Positions 12,409-24,880 of a stretch of DNA of 64,000 nucleotides are shown one piece after another. The first letter of the stretch is position 1. Every line of letters starts with the position of its first letter. A program made the translations under genes and the position numbers. Source of the stretch: Plutella xylostella (Eukaryota; Arthropoda; Insecta; Lepidoptera; Plutellidae); the NCBI RefSeq assembly GCF_932276165.1, contig NC_063988.1, positions 10,788,001 through 10,852,000 on the forward strand, in the 5' to 3' direction. The notes beneath the pieces are model-generated. The model was not told the DNA's origin and made no database searches. It saw only the letters and a program-made list of their open reading frames with translations.

Positions 12409-13705
12409 CATATTGAAGCATTGGGTGAATAGGGTATTGGGGAAATTGTAAATACTTTTATATAGCTTGTAAATAGTAATATCTAATATTTTTTGTTTAT
12501 GTAGTCCTAAGATTGTCTTTTTATTACACTAACATAGGTTAAGTTTAATTGTTACTAACAAAATATGGCTTTTGCTGAAATAAAAAGTTTATTATTATAA
12601 ATATTGGCGAAATTGTAGAACTACGTCAGCCATTACTGCCGGCCCATCTGCCTCGCATATTGGAGGGTACGCGTGAGATATAATTTACATTTCACACCAA
12701 TACGGCCGAAAATTGAACAACACGTGGAGGCGTGGGCTGTAATAGGCTAACTGCCACTACAAATAGAGTTGTGTGTCGCTGACAGACTAATTTGAACCTT
12801 ACAGTGTCTGCGTGGCCGGGCCGGGGTCATACGTTATACGAGTATGTTAAATTGGTTGACAGGGTTGTCCCTTTATAATCAACCATGTCCTTCGTCATTT
12901 TGATTCAATTATTATAATTGTAACGTATGCTCTGCTGCTTAATACGTATTTATATTATATAGCTACTTATGTACATAAATGCTTGTGTATTTCTATTTTG
13001 ATTAGTCTCCAAAATTATTGTGAATATCAAATGACCGACAACTTCATGTAGGGATAAAAGGATGAATGTTTACTCCATATTTTTTTGCAATTTCAGTAAG
13101 CACAAGTACTACATATACGCAGTGTGTAAACAAAAAGGTCATCCATACCAAGTTTTCATGCTTAACATGACTACTACCATACTATCAACCTATCACTTCG
13201 AATAAAAAATATATTAATTTACCGATACCTCACTCAATCGTGACCCTCTATACTCTATACAATACCTACCTACAACAACAACAAAAAACACTTTTTTCTG
13301 AACAAAAATTAGCATGAACCCCTGAGATGGGCCGCGATCCCACCGAATACCATTATGTTAATCCTACACCCGATCTATAACGTTGATTGATAAAAAACCT
13401 CCAAACTCACGGTTTTCCTCGAACAATATATTATTTTGGCTGCGCAATCTAGAACGCTTTGATGATAATAAAAAGTATACGTCCAATTGATTTTGTGTGC
13501 GAGATACAAAAACAAAAGAGAATCCGTAGCGTTTTTCAACAATTTCAACAGATTTGTATTTTTGTTTATTTTTCTCATTGATATACACTAAAAGAACAAG
13601 ACAAAGTATTAAAAACATTACAACACTATCCGCATGAATATGGCATGAATAATATGTAGGTAAGTACATAATTATACAGCTAGGTTGGTAACTTGGTACA
13701 TTTAA

Positions 13706-13880
13706 TTACTGTCAAACCAACATAAACGTTTTTAAATTCAACCTAATAACAACCATTGTACCAACTAATGAATACAGTCACAAATCTTCTAACTGAACTA
13801 ATTCAAAATAAGAGCTCACTTGGAAAGTTAGATGTTATTTTGACGAGACGATTATTTTGCACCAACACTCTATTTTGTTA
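13706..13880 (+). repeat. Dispersed repeat, relative of 27212-27361
   Basis: This segment shares clear blocks with 27212-27361: TTACTGTCAAACC, ACAACCATTGTACCAA, AGTCACAAATCTTCTAA and AACTAATTCAAAATAAGAG occur in the same order. The copies diverge by substitutions and small indels. The second copy lies inside a TIR element (27134-27385), so this is probably a decayed member of the same DNA-transposon family whose own ends I cannot place. Confidence 0.55.
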
Positions 13881-15790
13881 GTTTATTGGTAATGAAGGAT
13901 TTTACACAGAAATAAACTTTTCAGACAAAGCTATAGACTACAACTTCAATAAAATACTTAGTAGGTATATATCATAACGTTAATATATCAGAGTACAAAG
14001 AGTGGGTTGAACAAAAGGCAGCGGAACCCAGGACAGAAATGACGGGGGTCAGCCACAGGTCGGCGGGCAATCCGTCATGTGAGGCCGGCAGCGGCGGCGG
14101 CGGTGGCGGACGCGGCACCCCATCAATAATCACCACTCATACTAATGTATTATTATGCAATCACAATAATACAATGGGAGCTTTAGCCTGGAAACATAAT
14201 TACTTAATTATTGGATCAAATGTTATCCGTATAATTTCATGCATTGAAACATTTAACATCAGTGGCGAGGTGGGGATAAATGCGAAACATAAGCCTCTTT
14301 GAAATATTGCTGAAAGGCTATTAACGATTCGTGTCAAAAGTTATTTCGTTTGGTAGTCAGACATGGATAATTACATAACAAATGCCATTTATACAAAAAG
14401 TTATAACTCACTACCCGCCTACCCCGTGGCCAATTTTATCCGAGTTTTATTACGCGAGACAAAACGCTTTCTTTTACGTTTCGTAAATTGAGAAGAGTCA
14501 AAAATTATGTGAACTTTTCTCATATTTCAGCAAAAACGTTACGAAGTTCCGACAATAATGTAAAAGAGATTTCGATAAATCGCGCCCACTTCATTTTGTA
14601 TGACGGATTGTATGTTCGGTCCTTGGCGGCGTAGGGCGGCGTAGGGCGGCGGCAACGCTGGGCGGGCGGCGCGGCGCGGAGCTTTCAACATTATTATTCT
14701 TTCATTTTCATTTTCTTATTCGTTCCTTTTTATTCAATAGTTACATAATTTTCATTTCCACTGTCTTGTTTGGTTAAAGTTCTGTATTGATTAGAGTTGT
14801 CTACAAACTTGTAAATTTATTCTATGACTTTTTAATTTGTTACTCTTCAGTCAAAATTATAAAGGTTTTGTGTTGATCTGCTCCTATGTACCTATACTGT
14901 GTGTATCGTTGGAACTATTTTTTGTAATGTAACAAATAAGATATCAATAAAGAAGATTAAGGATAAAAAAACGGACCTTAGTTTACATAACCTAAAAAAA
15001 ATGCATCTACAATCATTATAAACATGATAACGGCAATATAAATAACGTAATAACCTAATTTTCTAGCGATAATAAATTGAATTCCGGTAAATAACAGCAC
15101 AAAAATAAAGCAACGTGGGGATGATGGAAACCTTGTGTGACTCGCCTCGTTATTCAATTATTGGGGCCACGGAGTAGCACGGCTGCCGGCTGTACCTACT
15201 GTCGACTACATTCATGTGTACCTATACCTACACCTTTTATACAGGTTCAGCTTTAATGTTTGTCACACGCATGCTTAGAAGAAGATACAGGTTTTTATTT
15301 GCAGTGTGCCTTATTTGGTTTTGTTAATATTTTTCAAATTCATTCTCAGCACTGTTCTAGAATGGACTGGGCTACTTACCATATACCTATCTACGAGAGA
15401 AAGAAAGTGGAAAAATATTGATAAACAAAAAGCACAAAATGCAAGCTTTCAATTTGAGAGGCAACCTACATAGCAAATAAAGAAATATAAAATTTTGTTT
15501 GATATTGTTTATTTCATCGATACGTATTCTGTCTCATAAAAATTCATGCTTTTTGTAAAAATCCAACGCGCCGGCCGCGACGTGACCGAAATAATTCACC
15601 AGATAAGACATGTTTATGAATGTTTTTGTTAATCAAAAAAGGACCTTTTGTAAATTGGAAATACTTCCCTAACTTATTTACTAATGTTTTATGTAAATGA
15701 AAATTTCATAAGGTTAATGAGATGTACCTTACGAAAATAACAATTTGGGATTCCGGTGATTTTAGTAAAATTGTATATAATAAATTATAT

Positions 15791-15824
15791 AAATAGGTCC
15801 TCAGCATTTACTTAGGACCTATTT
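15791..15824 (+). other. Perfect 11-bp hairpin followed by T-run
   Basis: AAATAGGTCCT (15791-15801) pairs perfectly with AGGACCTATTT (15814-15824) across a 12-nt loop, and TTTT follows. The form resembles a Pol III-style or structured RNA end, but no adjoining small-RNA gene was recognised. Confidence 0.35.
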
Positions 15825-18800
15825 TTTTGAGTAAGCTAACCGTCCTTAAGTGACTTGATGCAATTAGTAAGAAATCTGGGCGGTTCACATTTAAATATCC
15901 ATCAGATACCCGCCTCCGCGTGCTGCTATCTCACTCGCGATGTAATTTAATATTGCAATGAAAAATGTCGGAGATTTTCTTGAATCTTCATCTGAAAATT
16001 CATATCGCACTTTTACGTGACCCGCGTGTAGAACTGCACACTTAGAGGAATTACTAGAATTAAGGACCCTTATTGTGTTACGATTAGTTCTGTTGTTGTA
16101 TTAAATAGAAATTGGTGTAATTATTTTAGTTTTCAGAACTTGGACATATCGATTTTATTTTCGCCGTACTAAAATGATTAAGATTTAACTTTATACTTTA
16201 ATGAGTTTAATGTATCGATTACCGTTTAGAAAATTAAATGTTATCTCAATTACTTTGTTTTAAAACATAAAAAACAACAGTGAAATTAACTAAATTAAAC
16301 TGTTTACATGTTTTGTACACATCCATGATTTTGCAATTTCGCAAATGTCGATTGATACACAAATAATCAGAAAGATGAACTAATAAATAACTAGAATAAC
16401 AAAAATCATGTAGTCTAGTGATTCGCTATATTTTTTTGATATCTTTCATAATATGATATAGAAACTGTTGTGTACGTGACTTTTTACTATTATTAAGAAG
16501 TCGTTTTTTTATAGTTTGGATAACCCCTTCCGGCATACTACTTATACCAACATTCGCAACATCCTGTATAATATAACTCCTCTTTTTGGTCGGCGTTTCA
16601 TAATAAATAAACCACATCTGAGCTGAAATGTCGACGGAATTCCCCAACCGAAGACACTCGAGTACAAATGAATGAATATGGAAATGAGCCAATATATTTT
16701 AATTCCTCTTGAGACGTACTTATTTTTCGGAGCCGCGGAGATTTTCGATGAGATTGGTGATACACAGGACGAGGCTACATGTCGTTCACGCTCAATTTTT
16801 TTTTATTGCATACCAAATTTACAGGTAGTTAAAAATATCCATTTCTAAGAATTTACACTGTAGATACATGATATCATAATGAAAGTTTTTTCAATCCAAA
16901 CTTAAATAGTTAAAAAAAACTTCGATTATTCCTGTACGTACCTACCTACAACTTTTTAATAACAGACATATCTTGTAAACTGCCTTTCTCAAGACTGAAG
17001 CTCGAACTAGCATTTTGTATAAAATAAACCAACCGTGATATTGTCGTGGTAGCCCCCCGGTCCCCGCGCTGCCGAAACTTCAATCATTCGTCCATGCAAA
17101 TGAGGCGGTGTCGGCGGCCGCGCCTGTTGACACGGCTCGCGGCTCGGCTGACCCATTTTTAATGGAAGAGAGTGGAATGGAAGTATTCGGGGAGGCACGC
17201 AATTTTAAAACGTTTCGAAGGATTTCTGGAGACATTTTTATGGACTGGTGGTGAAGACACAATATTTTTTTTTACTAGGTAGGCTAGGGTTTGATTTCCG
17301 GGATATAACAAGATAACAGTAAGTACCTAAAATTAACTGTCGTCGGACACTCACTGTCACTTTGTATGTTTCACAGAAGTCTGTTTTAATATTCTATTTT
17401 CTAAAATACCAAAACAATACACGACGAGTTCCTAAATATTCATGATAGTAGTAATAACACAGTACAACTTTGTTACGTTATAATAATTAAAATACAGCAA
17501 ACCAAAAGCATAATCTAGACTACATTGGTTAATCCAAGCGTACAATCACTGGACCACGTATCCTCTTTATAGCTAAACCACTATCACAATCCCTAATATC
17601 GTGGTTCGCAACTAAGATACAACCTGCACGGAATACAAACGTACACGGAATCAAATACTATGTAAATAACCGAGCACTGGGAAAATTCGTTGTAAAAACG
17701 AGAGTTTTAATTTAAAACGTAATGAATCACAAATGGAAAAGGGTTTTATGAGTTGACTTTTAAACGTTCAACAATAAATTAGGATTTTTGGAGTAATATA
17801 TGACCGGATGGTATAAATACCTAGTACTAAGCTAAACGCAGGCTTTGATTACCGAAACAAAAGATAAAAAGTGTCTGCGGGCATTTAGTGATCAGTGTTG
17901 CTCTAAAATAAAATTTTCAATCTGAATTTTAGTGTAGACATTAATTTAATTTATTCAATATTAATACTACCTAATTTATGTATTTATGAATGATTTTCTC
18001 TTACTTTTATTTCAACATCATCATAATACCTATACTGTAAAAGTTCGCAAAAAAGTAAACTGAGTGAGGTTCTATTTATACGCCAGATGGGCGCTGCGTG
18101 GGAGTAGGTATAAGAGCCTTCGCTCTTACTTAAGGCATTTCAATTAGTTCTCCAGATTTAGTACATTTTATGATATGGTCTTATATATTATTTCAGAAAA
18201 ATCTTAAAGGAAATATTATTATTTAGATCGCTACATAGTATACGTATTTTTTCAACATCATCAGATTCATTAGCCCGGAATGGTCCCATGTCAGTCCATT
18301 GCCCAATATAATATAAATCAATTTTTCATGTTCATTACGAAATATAATTAACAGATTCCTATTTTTATTTCATTCAGGAATTCAGTTCTCCCTGAGTGGC
18401 TCACATCTTGCACCGAACATCTAATCGAGAAACTCAGTTTATGGGATCCACGTCCATTTACCATGTCCACCCCACTAACCTCGCCGTATGGAGCTTGGAT
18501 CAAAGAGCGAATTATCCGTATACCCGTGCGCACAGAACTCTCCTAAAATAACTGAACTGTAATAGTTTTATCGACTTTCCTTCACTTGACCCCAAAAATA
18601 ACAGTCGAGGGTATAAAAGCCAAAGAGCATTCCTTACTTAAGAAAATATCTTGCCTGGTCTCTAGGAGCTACATAGGTGGGATAGAATAAATACTGTAGA
18701 GACCTACCTCTACATTCTGCTCCAAATGGAGTTTTTTTCTGTTATTTTGATAAATAGTTAAACAGAAGACGCTTCAATCAAAACCTGGAACTTCATTTCG

Positions 18801-19287
18801 GATCAAAGAGCAAATACCTAATGGCATCAAATAATGTACCGAGGTTGAAATATATTGGTTACGCTACCGCGGAGAATGTACCTAATTGGCAAATATTTGG
18901 TAAATTAGCGGTTACACGCTGTTGCCGGAGGTCATCAAAGTTGTCGTAAATTACTTAGAATCTACAACCATCACTACTTTATATCAAGAGCCAATCAATT
19001 TGATGTGAGGTAAAGTGGCGTAAGACAATCACCGGGGTAACGCTGAAACTTTGAGAGAAAAACTTTATCCTTTATTTATCTGATTTGAAAACTAAAAGTT
19101 TAGTGTTATCTACTAACACACTATATGTGAAGTACCTACATTATATGAATACGGGGGAAAAGCACAAGGGATCCGTATTCCCGAATCCAATAATTTACGC
19201 TTTTTATATAACTATACATACCCCCAAATTCATGTGAAGTTTGTGGTCATGAGGTTTTTGACACTTCGCAATAGGTTGTGATTGTGA

Positions 19288-19314
19288 TATAATAATAATA
19301 ATAATAATAAAAAA
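19288..19314. repeat. TAA microsatellite
   Basis: A run of seven to eight AAT/TAA units followed by an A-run. It may mark the tail of an unidentified retroelement. Confidence 0.7.
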
Positions 19315-20046
19315 CGTTTATTCCGTGCCATCGCACACACGTTAGTCGTTTGCAATAGAATCCAACAATCATGTAAACAAATATGGCGGACTGACATTGA
19401 CAGCGTATTGTTTATGCCTATAGTGATGTCATAGTGTTCTAATTAGATTAAATATAATAAGCCATAGACTATAAAATAAAACTGATTATACAGGGTGTTA
19501 ACTTAATTGCGTTGGAGCGGGAAATGGTAGATACAGCTGATGATACTGAACACGATAAGACATTAAAAAACGTATTTTATTTGCTTTAAGCTGACCAACA
19601 TAAAACAGTTTTATTTAGTACATTTTAAAATTTCATAGTCACCCTATTCAGATTTAGGTACGTTTGACAGAATGACCATGAACTTGAAAGCCAAGATCAA
19701 GGCCAAACAATTCAAAGCCAAGGTCAATAAAAAAGTATGCGTGCATCTGCACCACACTCGTGGAGCCACATCGTCAAGGTACCTACCGAGATTTTGGGTA
19801 CTCAAAGTACCCAATCCATTGTAGACATTTCATTTTACTCCATAAGTATCACTTTATTGATACACAATTATCTTTTATGAATACAGAACATTTTCATTTT
19901 ATGCTTCATAACATAGGTCACACGTATTCATAGCACAGCACAACATAAAACGTAATGAGGAACAAGGCTTGGTAATCAAAAGATAGAATTGTAGGTACCT
20001 TTTCCCTTTTAGGTAATAATTGTAAAAAATGATTGTAAACAAGTAT

Positions 20047-20257
20047 AGTGCCACAAACTTATCTGTTCCGGTGAGAGGGAATTAAATGGATCCATATCTC
20101 ATTACTTACTAATTAATTGTATATTGATATAGATTAGATGGGTTTATTATAACCGCAAGGGCAAATTACCACCACGGGCAAACTTAAAATCTTATAGAAT
20201 GAAGAATTATTAGAGATTTACTTGAACTGTCACCGGAACAGATAAGTTTGTGGCACT
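20047..20257. mobile_element. 211-bp MITE nested in the 19.5 kb element
   Basis: Perfect 28-bp terminal inverted repeats (20047-20074 and 20230-20257) begin AGTGCCACAAACTTATCTGT. The interior is noncoding. Bases around both ends read TA, so a TA-targeting superfamily is likely. Confidence 0.7.
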
Positions 20258-20527
20258 GTAAACAACAATGACTGACTGACAGACTAGATCCACAGAGAAG
20301 GTAATGACTATCATAAATACTCGATGGTTATGATACGCAAGATTGTTATTATTCTACTGGTATTTAAAGTGAGGCCATACTTATTATGAGGATTTCCGTA
20401 CTATTCGTCATCAAAGACGTCTCAATCGCAAGTACACAACACAAATCGAGATGAGCGAGTGTAAGTAAACCAATTCGTCATTGAAGTAGACCCTGTTATG
20501 CATTGTAGTCTTTTATCTTTAGCTGCA

Positions 20528-20644
20528 TACAGACCGGCCAAACGAACGCCAACGAACGGGTTTTGTTGACCTTCGTTGCTCAATCTGCCCCTGTATTATG
20601 TATGATAAATGTCTATCGGTGGGCGTTCGTTGGGCCGGTCTGTA
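20528..20644. mobile_element. 117-bp MITE nested in the 19.5 kb element
   Basis: Terminal inverted repeats of about 23 bp read TACAGACCGGCC...AACGAACGCC at 20528-20550 and the complement at 20622-20644, with one mismatch. The interior is noncoding. The target duplication is not resolved. Confidence 0.65.
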
Positions 20645-21175
20645 CGCATCTTTAGGTAATAAAAGAAAAATAAAATGTGGTGAGTATCAAGGGTGAATAC
20701 TAAACGCTTACCTTATTCTGAGTAAAAAGGTTTAATTATTGTTCTGAGCTCCTAGAAAGTCATAAATTATATTCTGTACGATCTATCAAACTTTATGGCA
20801 ATCAGCTGTTTAATTGTTGATTAGTATGTCATTAATCACCATGAATAATTTCAATTTTATTTAATAATTGTTATTACCTACTGTGTAATTAATTACAATC
20901 ATAGTTACATCAAATAAATTATGAAAAGTGAAGTTGATAACAAATTTACAGTGTGTGTTCTTTTGCAATCGAATGTCTCATTGGTTATGTGTTTGTGTAG
21001 GGTGACCATGTTTTTGATTAAGGTAAAACTTTCCACTTTACTTTAGACTTTAAACATAAATATTCGAGATTCTGATGTTTTTTTTCTTAGAAACGTGCTT
21101 GGTTAGACTAATACTAACCCCCATTTCCCGCTCAAACGCATTCTAGTTAACACCCTGTATATAAAAAAGTGTTTA

Positions 21176-21292
21176 TTAAAACAAATTTAAATCATTCTCA
21201 TCACTATCAGAAGTGTCGCCGGTGACCGTAATTATAAATGGAACCACTGTGTCATCGCTTGCCGTCGAGCTTTTCATTTCTTCATCTTCCAT
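21176..21292 (-). CDS. Uncertain 38-codon acidic micro-ORF
   Basis: A complete ATG-to-TAA ORF on the minus strand immediately beyond the right TIR of the 1.67 kb element. The product starts MEDEEMKSS and has an acidic/serine-rich end (GDTSDSDENDLNLF). Its composition is much less AT-biased than the surrounding DNA, and an A-rich ATG context (AAAAATGG) precedes it. I do not recognise the family. It could be a terminal exon of an unseen host gene, a fragment of a transposon protein, or chance. Confidence 0.25.
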   Translation of the reverse strand: MEDEEMKSSTASDDTVVPFIITVTGDTSDSDENDLNLF

Positions 21293-21299
21293 TTTTCGT

Positions 21300-23985
21300 T
21301 TTGGTTAATTATATTAAGCTCTTGAATTTTTTTTTATTGTATTCAAATAATATTAAAATAAAATAATTTATTAAATTAAAAATAAAAGATAACTTCAGAT
21401 TTCGAACAACACTAACTTTTCAATGACTTATAGAGTTTGATGAGTAAAAACTAAGATGACAGCTTGTCAAATACTTCGAAATTTTTACGTTGCAAATGTT
21501 TTAACAAATTTAACTTATAAATACAAGTTAAATCGTGTTGAAGATAATCTGAAAACAATGGTGCGTTCGTTGAAATCAGACTATGTTCATAAATTGATCG
21601 AAAATGTATGTGATTACGGAGTAATCGTGACAATTTGGTTTGTTTACATGATTGTTGGATTCTATTGCAAACTACTATATACGAATTTCTTCTTTTTGAC
21701 TGACGTATAGAGACGAAACTCGTGTGTTTGAAGTCAATTATAACCTTGTTTTAAGTCTACAATACGGTCTTCGAATAGTAGACGGGTTAGAGTATAAAAA
21801 TACAATGTGCTAACTCACACAGGTCATGTTAATTACTGCATTAAATCTTGCTTTCATTACGTGCGGCAACTTTTTAATAATACCCTCGTGTAGGTCTGCA
21901 CTCTCCGGTCTGTGGATACTCGCAGTACTTGGGATAGCCACTGCATTCAGCTCATTTGTAATTAAATTACTCTACATTTCTTTATGACTTCAGGTACTTA
22001 AATAATATTATATTAATAGTCTTCCTAGTATAAAACATCAGAGCGTTTCGACTGTAGTGAAAGAACTTACCAGTCAGTTTTGTTGTCAGACTGCCCAGTG
22101 AGCAAACATGAATACTGATTACCATCGCATTACAAAGCGTAGCATAGCACAAAATGCTGAGTGTGTCACCTCCTCCTCTTCCTCATCTTATGTACGGCTG
22201 TACAGTCAGCAGCCGCTCCCATAATCCGCGTAATATCCGGAACGGGCCACTCCGCTGTTTAGATTATTACTCAAATATACGGTTATTATAAAAGCCCCGC
22301 CTAATTGGAAATTAAGGTTATACTTTTAGTGCGGTCTCTTTATACGAAATCGCTTTAATTATTAATTAAGAAACCGGAAAGTTGTTTGTAAATTTGAATA
22401 GATGGTCGGTGCTCGTATTTTTAAGAGTAGATAGGTAGACTTAATTCGATGACGTTGAATAAATAATGATTTCAAAGTTATCTAGTGCTGTTATTTTAAA
22501 TTTTTGTATTATATTTTACTAACCAACTCCCATAATAATGCTGTTTTTTTGCAAGTATGTTTCAAGATGTGAAAGTTTTGAAAATAATGTACTGTGATGT
22601 AAGTATCTTTTCGGATGTGCACTCTAAAAGTCTCTGTAAAAGTCACTGTACTTTAAATAATAAATAACAACCCAAAGGTACGAAAAAGGGACTCGAAAAA
22701 GGGAAAATACCTGCTGTTTTGCCGACTTCTGAACTTTCGCGAACTTAATGAAATTTCGTCCACTGTTCATAATTTGTGGTTTAGTCAGCAACTGCTCGGA
22801 AACCATTAGAGGAAAGGCCCTCTCGTTATTCCTTCTTTAGGATAAAGGCTTCAGGATGCCTGTTGTTTCACTTTTAATCACCATACTCTTTATTGTAATG
22901 TTCTGAAACTTGGTGAAACGTAGTCTGCCATCACTGGCCTAAGGTTATGGGTGTTGGAATAGTTAATCCAATAGGATGTTGTTTTGTTAGAGAATAAAAC
23001 CGAATTGTCATCAAACAACGCTCTGATAACAGCGAACAAAAAAATATACAAATACAGTTCGTTAGTCACAATTTCACTGTGTCAAATGGCTTTAGACCGT
23101 GGGGTTTAACTTTACTTACACCATCGAGCATTCTGCGTTATTCTTTGGCTAAACTGTAAATAAACATACAAGTACTTAATTGATTTTGTATTTTTTTAAA
23201 TTTAAATTTTTAGTTTTTGCTTGTCGAGTGTATTTTTCAATTCCGCACTTTGACCATTCCTGACTACGATTTCTCAGATCCTACCTTATAACAATTAATT
23301 AACCTAACTATTAATAAAATAACAGCAAAACCTTTAATCCGATAGGCGAGCGGAGCGACTAATCAAACTTCGGGATTATACTCGCAAATTCGCGTTTACC
23401 GGAAAATTTCATTTTAAAATATTTATAAGGTAATTTATTATGTCAACGCACCGCTCCCCGCCGGTTTAATATGAGCTGATGGAAGGGTAGGGGGGGTAGG
23501 GAGGGGTTACTATAAAATATGAAAAACATAAAGTAATCACAGTAATCCCATAAGAGAAAGCATGTCATTTGTTTTAAAATACATTGTTATTTGCATAGAG
23601 TATTGGAATTTAAGACTGTGGTAATCTTAGGTATTGACAATTGTTATACTTTTATATACTGGCGTGTAGATGATACACCTCCTACATCTCCAAACGAGTA
23701 CATAGCTTAGTAGCCTTAAAAGCAATATTTCAATGGGCAGGTACCTAAATTAACAGAACCTTACAGTTATCTCATTCGTGTCTCCCATTGATTTCATAAT
23801 CTATCATACAATGTATTTATCGAATGCAACAATAACTTTGTTCTCTCAAGATGCAACCTAGGTTCAGTCTAGACCAAAGTACCAGGAAGTTTCAGCGAAC
23901 ATCTGAACTGAAACACTAAAATTAAACTAGAGTAATCTCAACTTGAATTTCCAATAGTGCCTTCAATTCAATATAACAATATTCC
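21300..23985. other. Gene-free stretch with one G-quadruplex motif
   Basis: No gene is supported. The only notable structure is the G-rich block at 23485-23506. ORFs here (about 60-84 codons) overlap on opposite strands and show no domain. Confidence 0.5.
23485..23506 (+). other. Putative G-quadruplex motif
   Basis: Four G-tracts (GGG, GGGGGGG, GGG, GGGG) are separated by TA, TA and A. These short loops fit the canonical intramolecular G4 pattern. It stands alone in otherwise AT-rich sequence. Confidence 0.6.
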
Positions 23986-23990
23986 TATTT

Positions 23991-24331
23991 TATTCTATTT
24001 TATTCTATTCTCTGTGGGGGTGTCAGTGCCTGCACCTGGCTCTCTCGAGTGGAACATTTGTGCATATCCCCTAGGTCTAAACTGCCTTCCTAAGCTTGGA
24101 CCATTTCCCACCACGCTAGTCCACTGCGGGTTGGTGAGTTCACATATCTAGATGTGCTAAGTCTAGATATGCAAGTTTCCTCACGATGTTTTCCTTCACC
24201 GTAAGAGCGATGGTATACATTGTACTTAAATTCAGAAAAGAACTCATTGGTACATGTCAGCGCCGGGATTCGAACCCGCATCTCTGGCGTGAGAAGCGGG
24301 TGCTTACCCGACTGAGCTACCACCGCTCTTA
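23991..24331 (-). mobile_element. tRNA-derived SINE, family B, copy 1
   Basis: Read on the minus strand, it starts with a tRNA-like head. GGTGGTAGCTCAGTCGGG matches an A box and GGTTCGAATCCC a B box (Pol III internal promoter, near 24266-24320). A tRNA-unrelated body follows, ending in an imperfect ATAGA/ATAAA repeat tail (plus strand TATTCTATTTTATTCTA). It is nearly identical to 46956-47276, so both copies are fairly young. It is not a tRNA gene, because the acceptor-stem pairing and 3' half are absent. Confidence 0.8.
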
Positions 24332-24728
24332 TGTCTGTATGGTTATAGGTAGATAGGTATAGCTTATGATATTTTATCGTAACGTATACCAAAATTCATG
24401 GCTTTACCCTAACTAGGTAAACAAAATAGGCAATGCGACAGGTATACCCTGTGAAATGCAGCAATAATTAAAAAAAAATGACGTTTGAAGGGTGAAAAAA
24501 GTAGGCTGTTTTCCTATAGCAATAATTACCTTCTAACGGTACAAACAAACCTACAGTACCCTTGCTGCCCATCTATCTTTCCGCCATGTCTCTGTGGCAG
24601 GCTTTTTGTAATGTATTCTTATTTCAATCAATATCCATTGACTGTCTCTGAACGGCCATCAATTCTCTGAAATGTCTCCATTACGGTGCGGCTAATGATG
24701 CCATATTTTTGTCTCATTCATTGCAAAT

Positions 24729-24880
24729 TACGGTCGAGTGTAGTGGTTAGTGACGCTGGCTGCTATGGCGAAGGTTCGATTCCCGGCCGGGGCAGGTTTT
24801 TTAAGACAATCATTTTTTCTCAGATCGTATTTAATGATTCTCTTGTATAATATCTCCAACCCGTCTGCCCAGGCTGGTAA
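24729..24880 (+). mobile_element. tRNA-derived SINE, family A, truncated or divergent copy
   Basis: The head reads GTGTAGTGGTTAGTGACGCT, then GCTGCTATGGCGAAGG and the B-box GGTTCGATTCCCGGCC, matching the heads at 29906 and 55151. The body diverges soon after the head, so this is either a 3'-divergent subfamily or an old copy. The 3' end is not defined. Confidence 0.6.

Larger units (their letters stand above)
8020..12600 (+). mobile_element. LINE1: full-length non-LTR retrotransposon, CR1/L2-like
   Basis: A two-ORF non-LTR retrotransposon. It has a 5'UTR (about 8020-8373), ORF1, a 15-nt spacer, ORF2 with endonuclease and reverse transcriptase, and a 3'UTR of about 190 nt. The 3'UTR contains AATAAA near 12579 and ends in a TTATTATTATAA-type short tail. 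Both ORFs are uninterrupted, which suggests a young, possibly active copy. The 5' boundary is not certain: I place it near a TAA microsatellite at 8021-8039, but no target duplication was found. Clade placement (Jockey/CR1/L2 group) is from motif resemblance only. Confidence 0.85.
12601..19287. other. Gene-free stretch with minor repeats
   Basis: No host gene is supported. It holds part of a dispersed repeat (13706-13880), two GC-rich patches (14086-14118, a GGC repeat; 14625-14685, GGGCGGC-rich) and a strong hairpin at 15791-15824. The remaining ORFs are short and without recognisable domains. Confidence 0.5.
19491..21157. mobile_element. Nonautonomous TIR DNA transposon, about 1.67 kb
   Basis: Terminal inverted repeats of about 37 bp start CAGGGTGTTAAC and include GAGCGGGAAATGG. 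Left is 19491-19527, right is 21121-21157, about 33 of 37 matching. Both ends abut TATA, consistent with the TA duplication of Tc1/mariner-like transposition. There is no transposase ORF. At least two smaller inverted-repeat elements are nested inside (20047-20257 and 20528-20644), so the original element was shorter. Confidence 0.65.

Noticed and set aside
12432..12616. Possible tandem repeat of the LINE1 3' end (ATTGGGGAAATTGTA and ATTGGCGAAATTGTA)
   Set aside because: Similarity ends after about 15 bp on both sides; chance or a minor duplication, not enough to redefine the element end.
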